Source: Thozetella sp. PMI_491
Taxonomy: Eukaryota > Ascomycota > Sordariomycetes > Chaetosphaeriales > Chaetosphaeriaceae
Assembly: GCA_021432635.1 (NCBI GenBank)
Contig: MU270101.1
Location: forward strand, 124,001-188,000
Length of the DNA stretch: 64,000 bases
Reading direction: 5' to 3'
Positions 34,459 to 45,439 of the stretch are shown here, in pieces (positions within the stretch are counted from its first letter, which is position 1; each line of letters opens with the position of its first letter). Below the pieces are notes generated by a model. The model worked only from the letters and a program-made list of their open reading frames with translations. It was not told where the DNA came from and made no database searches. A program made the position numbers and the translations under genes.

Positions 34459-36513
34459 ATGTTTCTGCCGCTCGTCGTCGCGGCTATCGCGGTGCTCGCA
34501 CCGTACCTCTACAGCAGGCTGCGCTACCAGAGGCTCTCGCGATATGCAAAGTATCCTCAGATGCCACCCTCACTTATCCTCGGACATCTCAAGGCTATAG
34601 ACGAATTTATTCGTGCGGGAAAGCCAAACGGGCACCCCGGTAGGCCTGGTTCCCCCCTCCGAATGCGCATTCGCGATTCATTGATAAGCGAATGCGTGTG
34701 CTTAATTGGTGACTAGATCTTGCATTTGCCGCCATGAACGACGCTCTTGGCAGTCCACCCATTCACTTCGTCGATCTTCGGCCCTTCGGCCCCCCCATGG
34801 TCCTGGTCAGGAGCCATGAAGTAGCCGAGCAGATTACGAAGGCCTCCAAGCCCTACCCCCACAGTCCTCCCAAGATGCCCCAGGTCTACGGCCACATGGT
34901 TCATGTAACCGGCCCAACCTCGATTCTGGCTGCAGCTGTACGTTGTCCTCGGCCCTCTAGCCAGGAGCAAGATCCATTGCCGGTAATACTCGTGTTCGTG
35001 ACCACTAACGCCAGGATTACTTCATCTTAGGGCGATGACTGGAAGGGACTTCGGAGACGTTTCAACCCTGGGTTCGCCTCCCAGCACCTGATTAAATTTC
35101 TGCCTTGCATTCTGGACAGATCCACGGCCTTCCTTGCTCATCTCGACAGATTGGCGGATACCGGAGAGGCATTTTCTCTTGTGCACCTTGCTGGGAACCT
35201 GACCCTGGATATCATCAGTCAGGTTGTGATGGACGCGGACTTCGATGCCCAAAATATGGGCCAGCCAGGCCCCGTAATACGTGCCTATCATGAACTATTC
35301 CAAACGTATGCTAGCGAGCAGGTAGACCTTCCATGGTTCCTCACACCATTGACCGAGTGGAAACGTCGCCGCCTTGCCGGTTCGATAAAGAGAAAGCTCG
35401 AGGCCATTGTCCAAGGTGCTCATGCTGATGGGCTAGCCGAGAGTACCAAACTCCGGAGCGTCCTCTCGCTGAGTCTCCAAGGCATCGAAAAATTGACAAC
35501 CCAAGCGGTTGACGAGACTTGTGACCAGCTGAGCACATTCTTATTTGCTGGCCATGATACGACTAGTATCTTAATTTCTTGGGCTTTCTACGAGCTGAGC
35601 CGCACGCCGAAGTCTTTAGAAGCTGTACGCAATGAGTTGGATGAGATATTTGGACCAGGTAATATGCACTACTGTCTTGTCTCTTGCCAATCTACTCCTC
35701 TTCTACATCACCTGATTGAGAGCTACCGAAGGACTGGAAAGACTTAGGCGATGGTCCACTGACCTTTTATAGATACGAATCCGACGACTGTTTGTAATAA
35801 GCTGCTGTCGGATGGCGGTCAGGAGCTATTAAGCCGCATGACTTACGCATCAGCTGTAATCAAGGAGACTCTCCGGCTATGGCCGCCCGCTGGCACGGCC
35901 CGAAGAATAAAGCAAGGGAGCCCGCTAAAAATACAGACTTCGATGGGGGAGTATGTTTTGGAAGGAGTCGACGTCTACAACTGCGCCACCATGATCCAGC
36001 GCGATCCCGAGGTCTATGGGGATACGGCCAACGACTTTGTTCCAGAGCGCTGGCTCCAGGGAGCGACCGCCGATATCCCTGCCTCTGCATGGCGCGCCTT
36101 TGAACGAGGCCCTCGTAACTGCATCGGGCAAGAGCTAGCGACTCTGGAGGCCCGTGTCGTCATCGCGCTTGTTGCACGCCGCTACGATTTTGTCAAGGTG
36201 CGAAGCATGAAATCCTCTCTTCGTTTACAAGATCCTTTCGTCGTGTCCATGCTTACCCGTTCTTTTCTCCGCCATACTCCAGATTGGGGTGGGCGAATTA
36301 AGCCGTGACCAAGCCGGCGAGCTGATACTAGACGCCCAGGGTCGATTTGAGGCGGTGTCGCAGATGTACCCGGTTGGTCAATCCTTGGCAAACCCCCGCA
36401 AATTGGTCCACGCAAAATTTCTCGTATTGCCCTTGGCTAACAGCTTACTCCAGACCCGGCAGGTAACGCCCAAGCCAGTCGATGGGATGATGATGAGAGT
36501 GGAGATTAGATAG
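34459..36513 (+). CDS. Cytochrome P450, StcS/AflN-like (CYP59 type)
   Basis: 534 residues from join(34459..34639,34717..34937,35031..35658,35773..36197,36283..36372,36454..36513). Seen: an N-terminal anchor (LVVAAIAVLAPYLYS), the I-helix oxygen-activation motif AGHDTT (from 307), ExxR at E375/R378 (KETLRLWPP), PERW in DFVPERWL, and the heme loop FERGPRNCIGQE with Cys460. The segment GDDWKGLRRRFNPGFASQHL and the final VTPKPVDGMMMRVEIR match fungal P450s annotated after sterigmatocystin/aflatoxin monooxygenase StcS/AflN. The last two introns have weak donors (GTGCGA, GTTGGT) but restore these conserved pieces. It is probably an ER-bound hydroxylase in a biosynthetic pathway; the substrate is unknown. 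It is the third of three plus-strand metabolic genes. Confidence 0.88.
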
Positions 36514-38845
36514 CCGAGGCGTTGGTCCAAACGAGCAAACGAGAATACCGCGTTTATCGCGGCACTAATGTTTCACGTTTCGCGTCTATATTACGTGCAT
36601 GCTTGTTCTTAAATGGATACATATGCTTCGCGACAGCCAGCGGCATCTACGTAGCATGTGCAATACTCTACGATGCATTCATCGCGGTCGTCCGTTGATA
36701 CCCTAGAGATACTTTTCTTGATTCCACTAGCGAGCCCGGTTTAATTCTTCCACATCTATAAAATCGAGAACCCTAAAATGGACACTCCTGTTCCTCTGAT
36801 AGGAGGAACATAGAGAGCGATGAAGCAAATCATAATGACAGGTAACTATCTAAACGAGAGGCGGAGCGAAGAAGGGAAACAAGAAAGGGGGAATGTGGCT
36901 GTGAAGAAAGTTAGATAAGCGTTATAATGGCGTAGTATTTTTGGCGGCTTTGCAGAAAGCACTATAACTAAAAGTTTAGCGGCGAAGTGCTTAAGTTTTC
37001 TTGGGGCTAGGTACCTACTCATCTTAACTGGAGCTTAACCCCAGTGGTAAGGCCCCCGAAGCTAACCCCTATGGGGAAAGGATACGGCGTACTAGACGTA
37101 TGGGCCTCCAAAAACAAACCTCAAACCCTGCCCCGGAGGGGAGTACGAGGGACGCGTGGCCCTTAGCCCTCAGCCCTCAGCCCAACCAGGTGGTTCGTGG
37201 GATTCAGCGCCACGAACAAGTTCTGTGCACAAGGTATGCGCTTGCACGTTGTGAAGACGCCACTGGCTGGTAGCATACACGATTGACGTTGGGCTCAAGC
37301 TCGAGCTAGGGTCGGTCGTCTCAGGTAGGCAGTCCGGGTACAAAAAGGACCGTTCAGGATGATGTATCGGCCGTATGCCACATCTCATAGGAAAGAACTA
37401 GTTTGGGAAGCATCGCGAGGTTTGGCTGTTGTGATTTTCTCCTCAATTTTGCCTGTTCTCAGTCCATCCAAGTCAAGTCCTAGATGATATGAGCTACCGC
37501 ACACAGCTCCTTTACCATAGAGAAGGACGGCACGGCTGGGCATCCTCGAGCTACGCTCCGCTCTCCATAAGCGACGCACAGTTTGGAAAAATGGCGCCTA
37601 CCTCTTGCCCAGTTGGGCTCTAATTTTGATGGATACGAACAGGCGGCTGCATGTATCGAGTGTCTGCGGCGGCCAATGGAGCATCACATCAGGCTTCGCT
37701 CATGTTATTGGGCCAGAAGGGCACACCGTCCAGGTGGAAATCGACGCCAAGAGAATCACCCATGCCCAGGGCTTTTTTGCGCCGGGGGACCGTCAGGCAG
37801 CAGGTTTAGCTCATGGAAGCAGACACAGACAAGCACTCCATCCCTGATGGTGGATTCGATGTCGCGCACGCTCGCCAGGTACTCGCACACTTGAAGAAGC
37901 TGTAAGAAGCTTCAGCCGAGATGTTGCGTTTTGTCAAGCTAGGGGGCATCTTCGTAGCGTGTGAGGGTGATGTAATGTAACCTCCGAGGTTGTAAATCCC
38001 TCGATGTCGGCGTTGCTCAAGTTCCATGGTTTGATCGGCTAGTCCGTGAATTCGCGCGGCCATGGCGGCGGGGACTCCATGAGCGGTGAGCAACTTCTGT
38101 CTTGGGCGCTGAGGATCAGCGAGCTGCGGAGTAAGATCACGTTTATCTACGGCAACTGATGAGAGACGTCGCAGCACCAAGACATTTCGGGTAAATATTC
38201 GCTACCGTGGTCGCAGATACACTGGCTCCCATGGTTTCAGCCAGGGAGACGGCGAGGTGCGCGAGGGTGCCCTCAAGGCCGGCCGTGTAATCGAGAGCGA
38301 TCCCGACGAAATATCCAAGGCCTGGAGAGTTTGGGCATGATGCAGGATTCCTATCTGTCCATGAGGCGTGCAGAGATGCTTATCCAGAAGTAGCTAGGTG
38401 AAGGTGGCGGAGTTGACACTTGACCGCAGCAAAAGAACAACGATGTGCTCGAGGACTTGTTGAATCAATTATGCTTAAGCCCAAAAGGATCATTGGGCTA
38501 GTTGTTTCATCTTTTGAATACGATGAACATGACGCGTTTATGTTCCTGTACGCTCCAGCATCCAACTTTGCTAATTCGGTGGCATCGTATCCGACAATGA
38601 GACCACCCTGCCTGGCCACGCCGGGGAGCTTCAGGCTAAGACCTTCAGGGCTGAGAAGTTCGCGCCAGGCCACTAAGCACCGCTCGCCGTGATAGACCGT
38701 CCTCTGTAGCTGTAGCCCAAAGTGATTATTAACGTTGTAAAAATCTGTCTCTTCCTGCTTCCCCCCCTTTCTGCCCACACCTTACACAGCCAAGTTTGTG
38801 ATTCAGTTGATGCAATAGCCACTCCAGATGTGTATCCGTCTAGGG
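36514..38845. other. Gene-poor region with possible relic
   Basis: 2.33 kb. Minus-strand frames at 37806-38180 and 38380-38778 have coding-like segments (for example GLIVGYDATELAKLDAGAYRN, and in another frame FVGIALDYTAGLEGTLAHLA) that do not join into one frame. They may be a decayed gene. A TAGGTACCTA motif lies at about 37007-37018. Confidence 0.35.
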
Positions 38846-39938
38846 ATGCCAACGAGGCAATCTCTTCTATTAGTATCTCTTATCCTTACATCTATATGGG
38901 CTCTTGTCTTAGTCGCGAACGCAAACCGTGATCGCATTGGGGTACGTCAACAAGATCTCGAGGCTTCTTGCGAGGTCTCTCGATAACAGATTCAGCCCCT
39001 ATGACCGACCCGGTCTTATTTCAATTGCTAAGTTTTAAGGAAAGGGTGTCTTCAAAACGATCTACTCGACGCCGACAATACAAGCTGATGGCGGACCGAA
39101 GAACGATCGACCTTTGATACTCTATGCCTATGCCGAGTCGGACGCTGCCCGCACGAACCTCGAGTACTTCGTCACCATAGGCCTACACAGTGCTGCCGAC
39201 TTCGTCTTCATCTTCAACGGAGAGACCAACGCCGATTCGCTCATCCCAGACGGGCCCAACATCCGCGTCGTACATCGCAACAATACATGCTTTGATCTAG
39301 GCGCCTACGGTGAGGTTCTAAGAGCCGATGACCTCTGGAAACAATATAGTCGCTTTATTACCATGAATGCAAGCATTCGTGGACCATTCCTCCCACATTG
39401 GGCTCAAGGAAAGGGTGCCTGCTGGTCAGACCTCTACCTAGGCAGGGTCAACGAACATGTCAAGCTAGTAGGCATGTCGGCAAACTGCATTCCGCGCTTC
39501 CACGTTCAGAGCATGATCTGGGCGACGGATTCGGTGGGTATAGAGCTTCTCCTATATCCCCATTCTAACACCCCATCGCCTACCGACCAATTCGGGGCGG
39601 CCGGGGCTCCAGTGGCCTTCCATTCGTGCTACGACGGATGGAACCCAGCTGTCCATGCCGAGGTTGGGACAGCAGAAATGATCATCGAGGCTGGGTACGA
39701 GGTGGATGTTATGATGGAGGCATACCACAAGTCGAAACGGTTTCGATACGATTGTCATGCCGAGGGAGTTGGGGACTTACTGTTCAATGGCAGATACTTC
39801 GGCTCCAACATTCACCCCTATGAAACAATATTTATCAAGGCGAACCGAGACATCGACCCGAAATTGATCGAATCACTCACAGAATGGCATTTGGCAGAAG
39901 GGAGGAGGAGTTGGGACACGTGCGGCAGCCGTGCTTAG
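38846..39938 (+). CDS. Membrane-anchored glycosyltransferase-like protein (RgpF-like)
   Basis: 329 residues from join(38846..38941,39045..39938). Exon 1 encodes a type II membrane anchor (LLLVSLILTSIWALVLVANA). Exon 2 encodes one conserved domain with landmarks YAYAESDAARTNLEYF, ADFVFIFNGETNAD, FDLGAYGEVL, FITMNASIRGPFLPHW and HPYETIFIKANRDID. These are typical of a fungal and oomycete family related to bacterial rhamnan synthesis protein F, inferred to be a Golgi-type glycosyltransferase. Activity has, to my knowledge, not been shown for fungal members. The 103-nt intron end was set at 39044 (AAAG) because the better TAAG a few bases earlier breaks frame. It sits between the P450 and the 7TM gene, same strand. 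Confidence 0.78.
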
Positions 39939-40932
39939 ATCGAGCTTGACCTTGACTTAGCCAGCTGGTAACTGCGGGATTAAGAGTACTGTATAACATG
40001 GCATACGCATTGGATTCAAGGGAGCCGAGGCCCTATCATATCTTTACAGGACTTGGACGGAACATATTGTACCAAGAGTTTATTCCATTATGTTAGGTAC
40101 GGTTAATGTACACACAAAGCTCGTGCCCTGCCCGGTTCCCGCCTGTCGAAGTAATCCACAAGGCCCTGTGGTTCTCAGGCCAAAGCTATTACCCACTGCT
40201 CCTGAGCCTTCGGCGAGAGGTACCCCCTTCATAACCCCCAACGTCTTCCTTCTCCCTCCGTGACACCTACTAAGAGACTTATCTAACACTGGAACTGCTC
40301 TTCCCCGCAGTAGGACGCTCTGGTTGAGGTTTCGTCTTGCTCACTAGCCCCTTTTCGTGGCATCGTTCGGAGTGCCCACTTTTCTTAGGGCTGATTGACC
40401 CGCCAGCGACTCTGGATCGAGCATAGCTACCTACCTACATTGGACCTTCAGGGATACGACCACTTCTCGCAATTAACGAGATTACCACACCCTTTCGTGG
40501 AACTTACCGCAGGATCGGTGGTGCCTCTTCGTCACCCTAGTTGCTTATTCGTGGTGCAGTGCAGAGTCTGGAAAGAGTATGATGGATAAAGCTAGCTACG
40601 CTGGACCCACGCCCAGTAAGTTGGCGTGCGGCACCGAGTATGAAGTAGTGTGTCGTCTAGATGAATCCTCCTTTTAAATCCAGGTAGAATGTCTCACACT
40701 GGCGCTTGGGGACGCGGGGCTTCACATTCCAAATCCGTTGAATATCAGGCCACATTCCACCTAACCTACCCTTACAGCATTCCGAACGGCGCAAAGTGCA
40801 CTTTGGGCCAAGGGGGCTTTAGCGTGCGGTAGTATCAAGGGAGACGCACGCATATAAGCTACCATGTGGTGGTGTACCGTAACTCGTCTTGGTTAGCTTC
40901 CCCTCCAACTGGTACTGTTGATCGCTCTTGAT
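39939..40932. other. Intergenic region
   Basis: 994 bp. It has a CTACCTACCTACATT stretch near 40430 and a TATA-like site at 40853. No gene was recognised. Confidence 0.45.
40853..40858 (+). promoter_or_regulatory. TATA-like element
   Basis: TATAAG within CATATAAG, about 75-80 bp upstream of the ATG at 40933. Confidence 0.45.
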
Positions 40933-42258
40933 ATGTCTAAGGCGTTTGGTGCCATCAAAAGACACGGTGGTGGCGAGCCACTATCTTTGTCAATCAACAT
41001 TGCGTCTTTGGTGCTAAGCTTGGTCGCCATCATTGTTTTGAGTGTCTGTGTCAGCCAGCGTATCCGCCGCATTCGCAACTGGAAGGATCTGCCGGTTTAT
41101 TCTTGGTTTATACTTGCGATATACTTTGACTCGATCCTTTTCGTCATTTCCCAGACTTTGATCCAGCATTCCGGCGTCAACGAATCGCTGGCATTGTGTG
41201 AGGCTGCGATAGTTGTTTGTAGGTGTAGCGCTCATCTATCGTCTCTGAGAATGCATTTAGTCAGATACTCGCTGACAAGTTCAAGGCCTGTCTTTCTATC
41301 TATCCTCTAAGGTTTGCGTATATTACTTCTTGGTGGAACGGGCTGTAAGCATTTCGCGTAATAAGCATACTTCTAAAGGCCTCCACTCACAAAAACCTAG
41401 TACATCGTCCGTGGACGAGGAAGAAGCCGCCTGAAAGATCGGTGGTATGTTGTAAATTGCTTCGGGATGATATGTATTTATCCAATTTCCCCTATAGCTC
41501 ACGTAACGTTCTAACTGGTCTAGTACCATTTGGCGGTGTCATCATAGCTGCGATCATTACCCGCTTCGGGTACATCAGAAATGAGGAGACGTGTGTCATC
41601 GGCGAGAGGCACCAAGGACTTCTGCCTCTGCTAGTCTTCGATACAATTATCAATGTGTACCTCACGGCTGTTTTCCTTCTTGCTATTCGCAGTATGCCCT
41701 TTGCCCATAGCCTTATAGATGTAGTGACAAGATGGCTAACGGCTACCAAGATCTCCACTCTTTCAACCAAAATCCACGGTTGAGGAAAATTGCGATCCGT
41801 ACATTGCTTGGTGTCATCGCCACATTGACTTCTAGTGTCACCAACCTCGCTGTGCTTCTCGGCCTAGGTGGAGAGCCTGCATGGGTCTGCTTCGACCTCT
41901 GCACCCTTGACGGTGAGTGGACAGTCAGTGCAAGTATTCTACACAGAATGAGCTGACGAGAGTTGTAGTTCTCCTCACAACACTAGTGCTACACTGGATT
42001 ACCAGTGAGAGGACACCGCCAACGAATAACCACAACCCGTCGCAACATAACTACGTTTTCAGCCAGAACGCTAGGCCAGGCACTGATATGAACATTACCA
42101 AGCGCACCACGATTCATCAGACTCATGGTGTTGAAATCATTGAAAATGAACAAAATAACGGTATCATACAGACCGTCATTGAGGCTGGACAGATCCAAGC
42201 CGAAAAGGGGAGCGAGGACAAGCACAAGCTGGAGTCAACCGGCGAAGACCCGAAATGA
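40933..42258 (+). CDS. Orphan seven-transmembrane protein (GPCR-like topology)
   Basis: 345 residues from join(40933..41218,41286..41344,41401..41473,41524..41691,41751..41912,41969..42258). Seven hydrophobic segments: INIASLVLSLVAIIVLSVCV; FILAIYFDSILFVIS; CEAAIVVCLSFYLSSKVCVY; a fourth over the exon 3/4 joint; LLVFDTIINVYLTAVFLLAI; LLGVIATLTSSVTNLAVLLG; and CTLDVLLTTLVLHWI. A charged tail of about 85 residues follows. The third helix ends YYFLVERAYIVRG, reminiscent of fungal 7TM receptor-like proteins. No Pth11, CFEM or pheromone-receptor motif is seen, so ligand and coupling are unknown. Five introns of 50-67 nt are required, and each restores the hydrophobic pattern. The 3' end lies 17 bp from the 3' end of the Zn2Cys6 gene on the other strand. 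Confidence 0.78.
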
Positions 42259-42275
42259 TAGGTGTTTATCTTACA

Positions 42276-43516
42276 CTATCCATGCCGGAGTTCCACAGAA
42301 CTCAAAATTGATGAAATACCGTATTTTTCTGCAACTTTTCTGTCTTGTGACCGAGCGAAAGAGAGCAGCTGCTGATACGCTTCCCTCTCGCCCTTGTCGA
42401 ACACGCCAGAAAGACGCTGAGCCAAAAGCTCCATCTGTCGAGATGCATTGGTAACCAGCATGACGCCAGATCGATGGTCTTCGGTGGCCTCTGCAAATGC
42501 AGTCATCAATAACAGCGCCTGGATAGTTTCTGTGTTTGCAGGCTGCAGGATAAGATCCGGAAGCACTAACACCGCGTTGCGGTAATAGCTCCGGACGACT
42601 TGCCCAAATTCTTCCTCCGAGCCTAGTACCGTCTTTAAATGCATAGCCAACGCGATCCAAGTACTGAGGATAGCCCATCGTGCTGCATTTCCCGATGGAT
42701 GGGTGCTACTCACCGCGTGCTGCTCGACGTTTAGTCTGTGGAGGGCCGGAAGTTCGAAGATTGGACAGATCATGGCGATATCTTCAAACGTATTCCCGAG
42801 CATATATGCAATTAAATCTTGCGATACAAGAGAGGCAAACCCTTCGGATGATTTTTGATCCTCTTGAGCAGCCCGTTTCAAGTCCTGGAGGGTGCGCGGG
42901 GCGTTCTCGGGGTGGACAAATGCAGGGTATAGGTGCCGTAGCCGGGCTTCCAGACCAATAGTATTGTGAGAGATTCTGGAATCTGACTCAGTTTCTAGAA
43001 GAGACCACGGGGCTGAGGACAGGTCATCATCATTCGACAAGCTATAGCCCCTTGCGCTTGACACATGTGCGGTCTGAGGTTCTGTTTGCAATAGGCTTGC
43101 TTGCTCTTGCAGGTACTTGGTATCCCTCCTAGAAATGGATTTAGCCTCAGCGCATGAGCTAATTCTCGAAGTAGGAGACGCATACCTCTTCTTCCCGGGA
43201 CCTCGCATTCTCCTTGTAGCTTCATACTCGCAGCGAAGTCCACAAGTAGCACATCGAGAGCACTCCGGCGCTTTGCCATCACAACTCAGTTTGCGATCTC
43301 TGCAGCGTATGCAAGCCTATAATGCGTTCATTAGCAGTCGCGTGAGTAAGTTGAATGAGAGGAGAAGTGCGTGTGGGAAAAGGCATGCGATTTGTTAGAT
43401 GTTGAGTATAGGGGTTCCTAGAGCGTGGGAGCTCGAAGATTTCTCACGTTGAAGATCTTCCTCCGCCTCTTCGCAGTTCCCTCGGGACTGGTTTGCTGGT
43501 ACTCTTCATGTTCCAT
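42276..43516 (-). CDS. Zn2Cys6 transcription factor
   Basis: 350 residues from complement(join(42276..43128,43186..43316,43448..43516)). Exon 1 gives 23 residues with a basic run (KRRRK). Exon 2 gives the full zinc cluster: C25, C28, C35, C42, C45, C52, in ACIRCRDRKLSCDGKAPECS and on. The RMRGPGKKR tail that typically follows is also encoded. Exon 3 continues with a likely coiled linker (RDTKYLQEQASLLQ) and a C-terminal region without a clear Fungal_trans motif. This small size and layout are common for pathway-specific regulators of fungal secondary metabolism. The 57-nt intron at 43129-43185 is stop-free and frame-neutral. It is divergent from the NmrA-like gene across 430 bp and convergent with the 7TM gene. 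Confidence 0.85.
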
Positions 43517-43946
43517 CTCTAGCCACACTGCCCCATCCTCGCAATGGAGATGCCGCGACTACGCCTAGTTCTAGCTGAGGAGACAAGTACGGAATAATAT
43601 TAGATGTGGGGGCCTCGGAACCAAATCGTGCTCGGAATCAGATTTCATGAATTTGTCAGTCAACTCAGCACAAATCCGGCAAGGCGTGCAGGGATGACCC
43701 ACTTTAGCTGCTGCCAACCAACTCGACCACGAAATTGATCCCGTTTAAGTCGCAACGAGCACATCTAGGATTTACAATCAGGAATGGCAATAGCAAAGAC
43801 AATGGCAGTCGGTAGGGGTTTCATGCTTTCTTGTATATAAGAGCGGGCTGTTCCATATACCAGATTCCGCGACCTGGGTCCGTACAACCTGCACATTCTC
43901 CTACTCAAGTCTAACGCTTCGATCCGAATTTTATACTTCAACCGTA
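43517..43946. promoter_or_regulatory. Divergent promoter, Zn2Cys6 regulator / NmrA-like gene
   Basis: 430 bp between two start codons. It contains two CTCGGAA copies 17 bp apart (43614-43620 and 43631-43637). CGG half-sites in direct repeat suit zinc-cluster dimers. It also has TATATAAG at 43834 on the NmrA side. Confidence 0.5.
43834..43841 (+). promoter_or_regulatory. TATA-like element
   Basis: TATATAAG, 106-113 bp upstream of the ATG at 43947. Confidence 0.5.
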
Positions 43947-45045
43947 ATGGTCGTTGTTGCAATTGCTGGTGGCACCGGTGCCGTCGGTCGCAACATTGTG
44001 GAAGCCCTCATCTCTCAAGGGAGGCATGAAGTTATTGTTCTGACCCGCACGGTTTGTCACCCCAGTCCCTCTCTCCACTCTCCATCTAACTCCAAGTAGG
44101 CGGATCCCACGAACGGGAAGGAGATTGGCATTAACCTTATCTCAACGAACTACAAGGATGTTGCGGCTCTCACCAAAGTTCTCGAGGACAACAATGTTCA
44201 CACCGTAATCTCTGCCCTGAACATGATGCCGAATGCTGGAGGAGCCTTGGAGCAGAACCTCATACGGGCCGCCGATGCCTCCAAATCGACTCGTAGGATG
44301 ATTCCTAGTGACTATGGCTTCCCTCAATATGACGAGTAAGATACACCTTCCCCAAGGAGTTCTTGGCATGACTAACTCCATGCCTGATCAGATACAAGGC
44401 CATAATCCCCTCAGTCCCCATGAAGCGGGCTTCCATACACGCACTAGAGACTAGCCAAGATCTAGAATGGACAGTCTTTCACATTGGATACTTCATGGAT
44501 TACTTTGGCATGCCTAATCTTCCATCCTATCTAACTCCTCTCGTCATGCTCATGGATATGATGGGGGACACTGCAGCCATTCCGGGTACTGGCGACACCC
44601 CAGTCACATTCACCCACACTTCGGACGTCGGCAAGTTTGTGGCCGCGAGCCTGGATCTAAAAAGTTGGGATCGCATCAGTACGGTCATTGGTGACAAGGT
44701 GACTATGAATGAAGCCGTCCGACTAGCCGAAGAGGCGAAGGGTAAGCTGCGTTCGGGTCTCTGGGGGGCTCATTTACTAACTATGGACTACTAGGCACCA
44801 AGTTCAAAGTGTTTTACGATGATCTGGATAAGCTGAAGGGAGGCGAGGCGACAGAGCTACCTTCGCAGGCGGCACTCTATTCTGTCCTCCCCAAGGAGCT
44901 CGTCCAGGCCATAAGCAGCGCATTTGGTGTATGGATTGACCGTGGAGACTTGGACCTGGACGAGGAGACATCGCTCAACCGAAAGCTACCGGAGGTTGGG
45001 ACTGTCAAGCTCAAACATCTGCTAGGAAAGGCGTGGAGGAGCTAG
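43947..45045 (+). CDS. NmrA-like / isoflavone-reductase-like NAD(P)-binding protein
   Basis: 313 residues from join(43947..44051,44100..44335,44392..44741,44795..45045); introns 48-56 nt. Seen: the N-terminal dinucleotide-binding loop AGGTGAVGRNIVEAL, the conserved RRMIPSDYGF segment after strand five, and the FTHTSDVGKFVAASLDL segment typical of the NmrA/PCBER group of atypical SDRs. Fungal members either act as redox-sensing co-regulators (NmrA binds the GATA factor AreA) or as reductases of aromatic or polyketide intermediates. This protein has no DNA-binding part. Neighbouring zinc-cluster regulators on both sides make either role plausible. Confidence 0.87.
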
Positions 45046-45439
45046 GAGCGCCTCGACAGACAGTCATATGCAGTTCGTAGTTGGCAGGGGGCGTGTCTCT
45101 TAATCCTTTGCACTCTTTCGCTCTTTCGGCCAATAGGTCGAGCTGCACAGGGAAAGACATGGATATACGCATATCTAACCTTAGCCTATGCTACCGACTC
45201 TTGGACTTTTGTCGCGTCACGTCCTAGCAGCCCCTTCGGAAGCCGGCTTTAGGGCGCGCTCTAGTCCGTTCGCCTTGACCCTAACCCCGGCTCGTGCATC
45301 ATAACGCAAGCCCGCGCGGGTCCGAGTTTCCCTTTTCGTCCTAGCCTTAGCCTGACCATGACCCGATGATTACCGAGGGCGGCGTATCGGATCATACTTC
45401 GACTCTGCAACTGCTTTCCACTGTTATTTCCGAGAAAGA
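45046..45439. other. Intergenic region
   Basis: 394 bp upstream of the second regulator. Nothing was recognised. Confidence 0.4.

Noticed and set aside
41420..41440. Apparent frameshift in the 7TM gene
   Set aside because: A 56-nt intron (41345-41400) with a strong GTAAGC donor and TAG acceptor restores the frame and a family-like sequence, so no mutation is needed.
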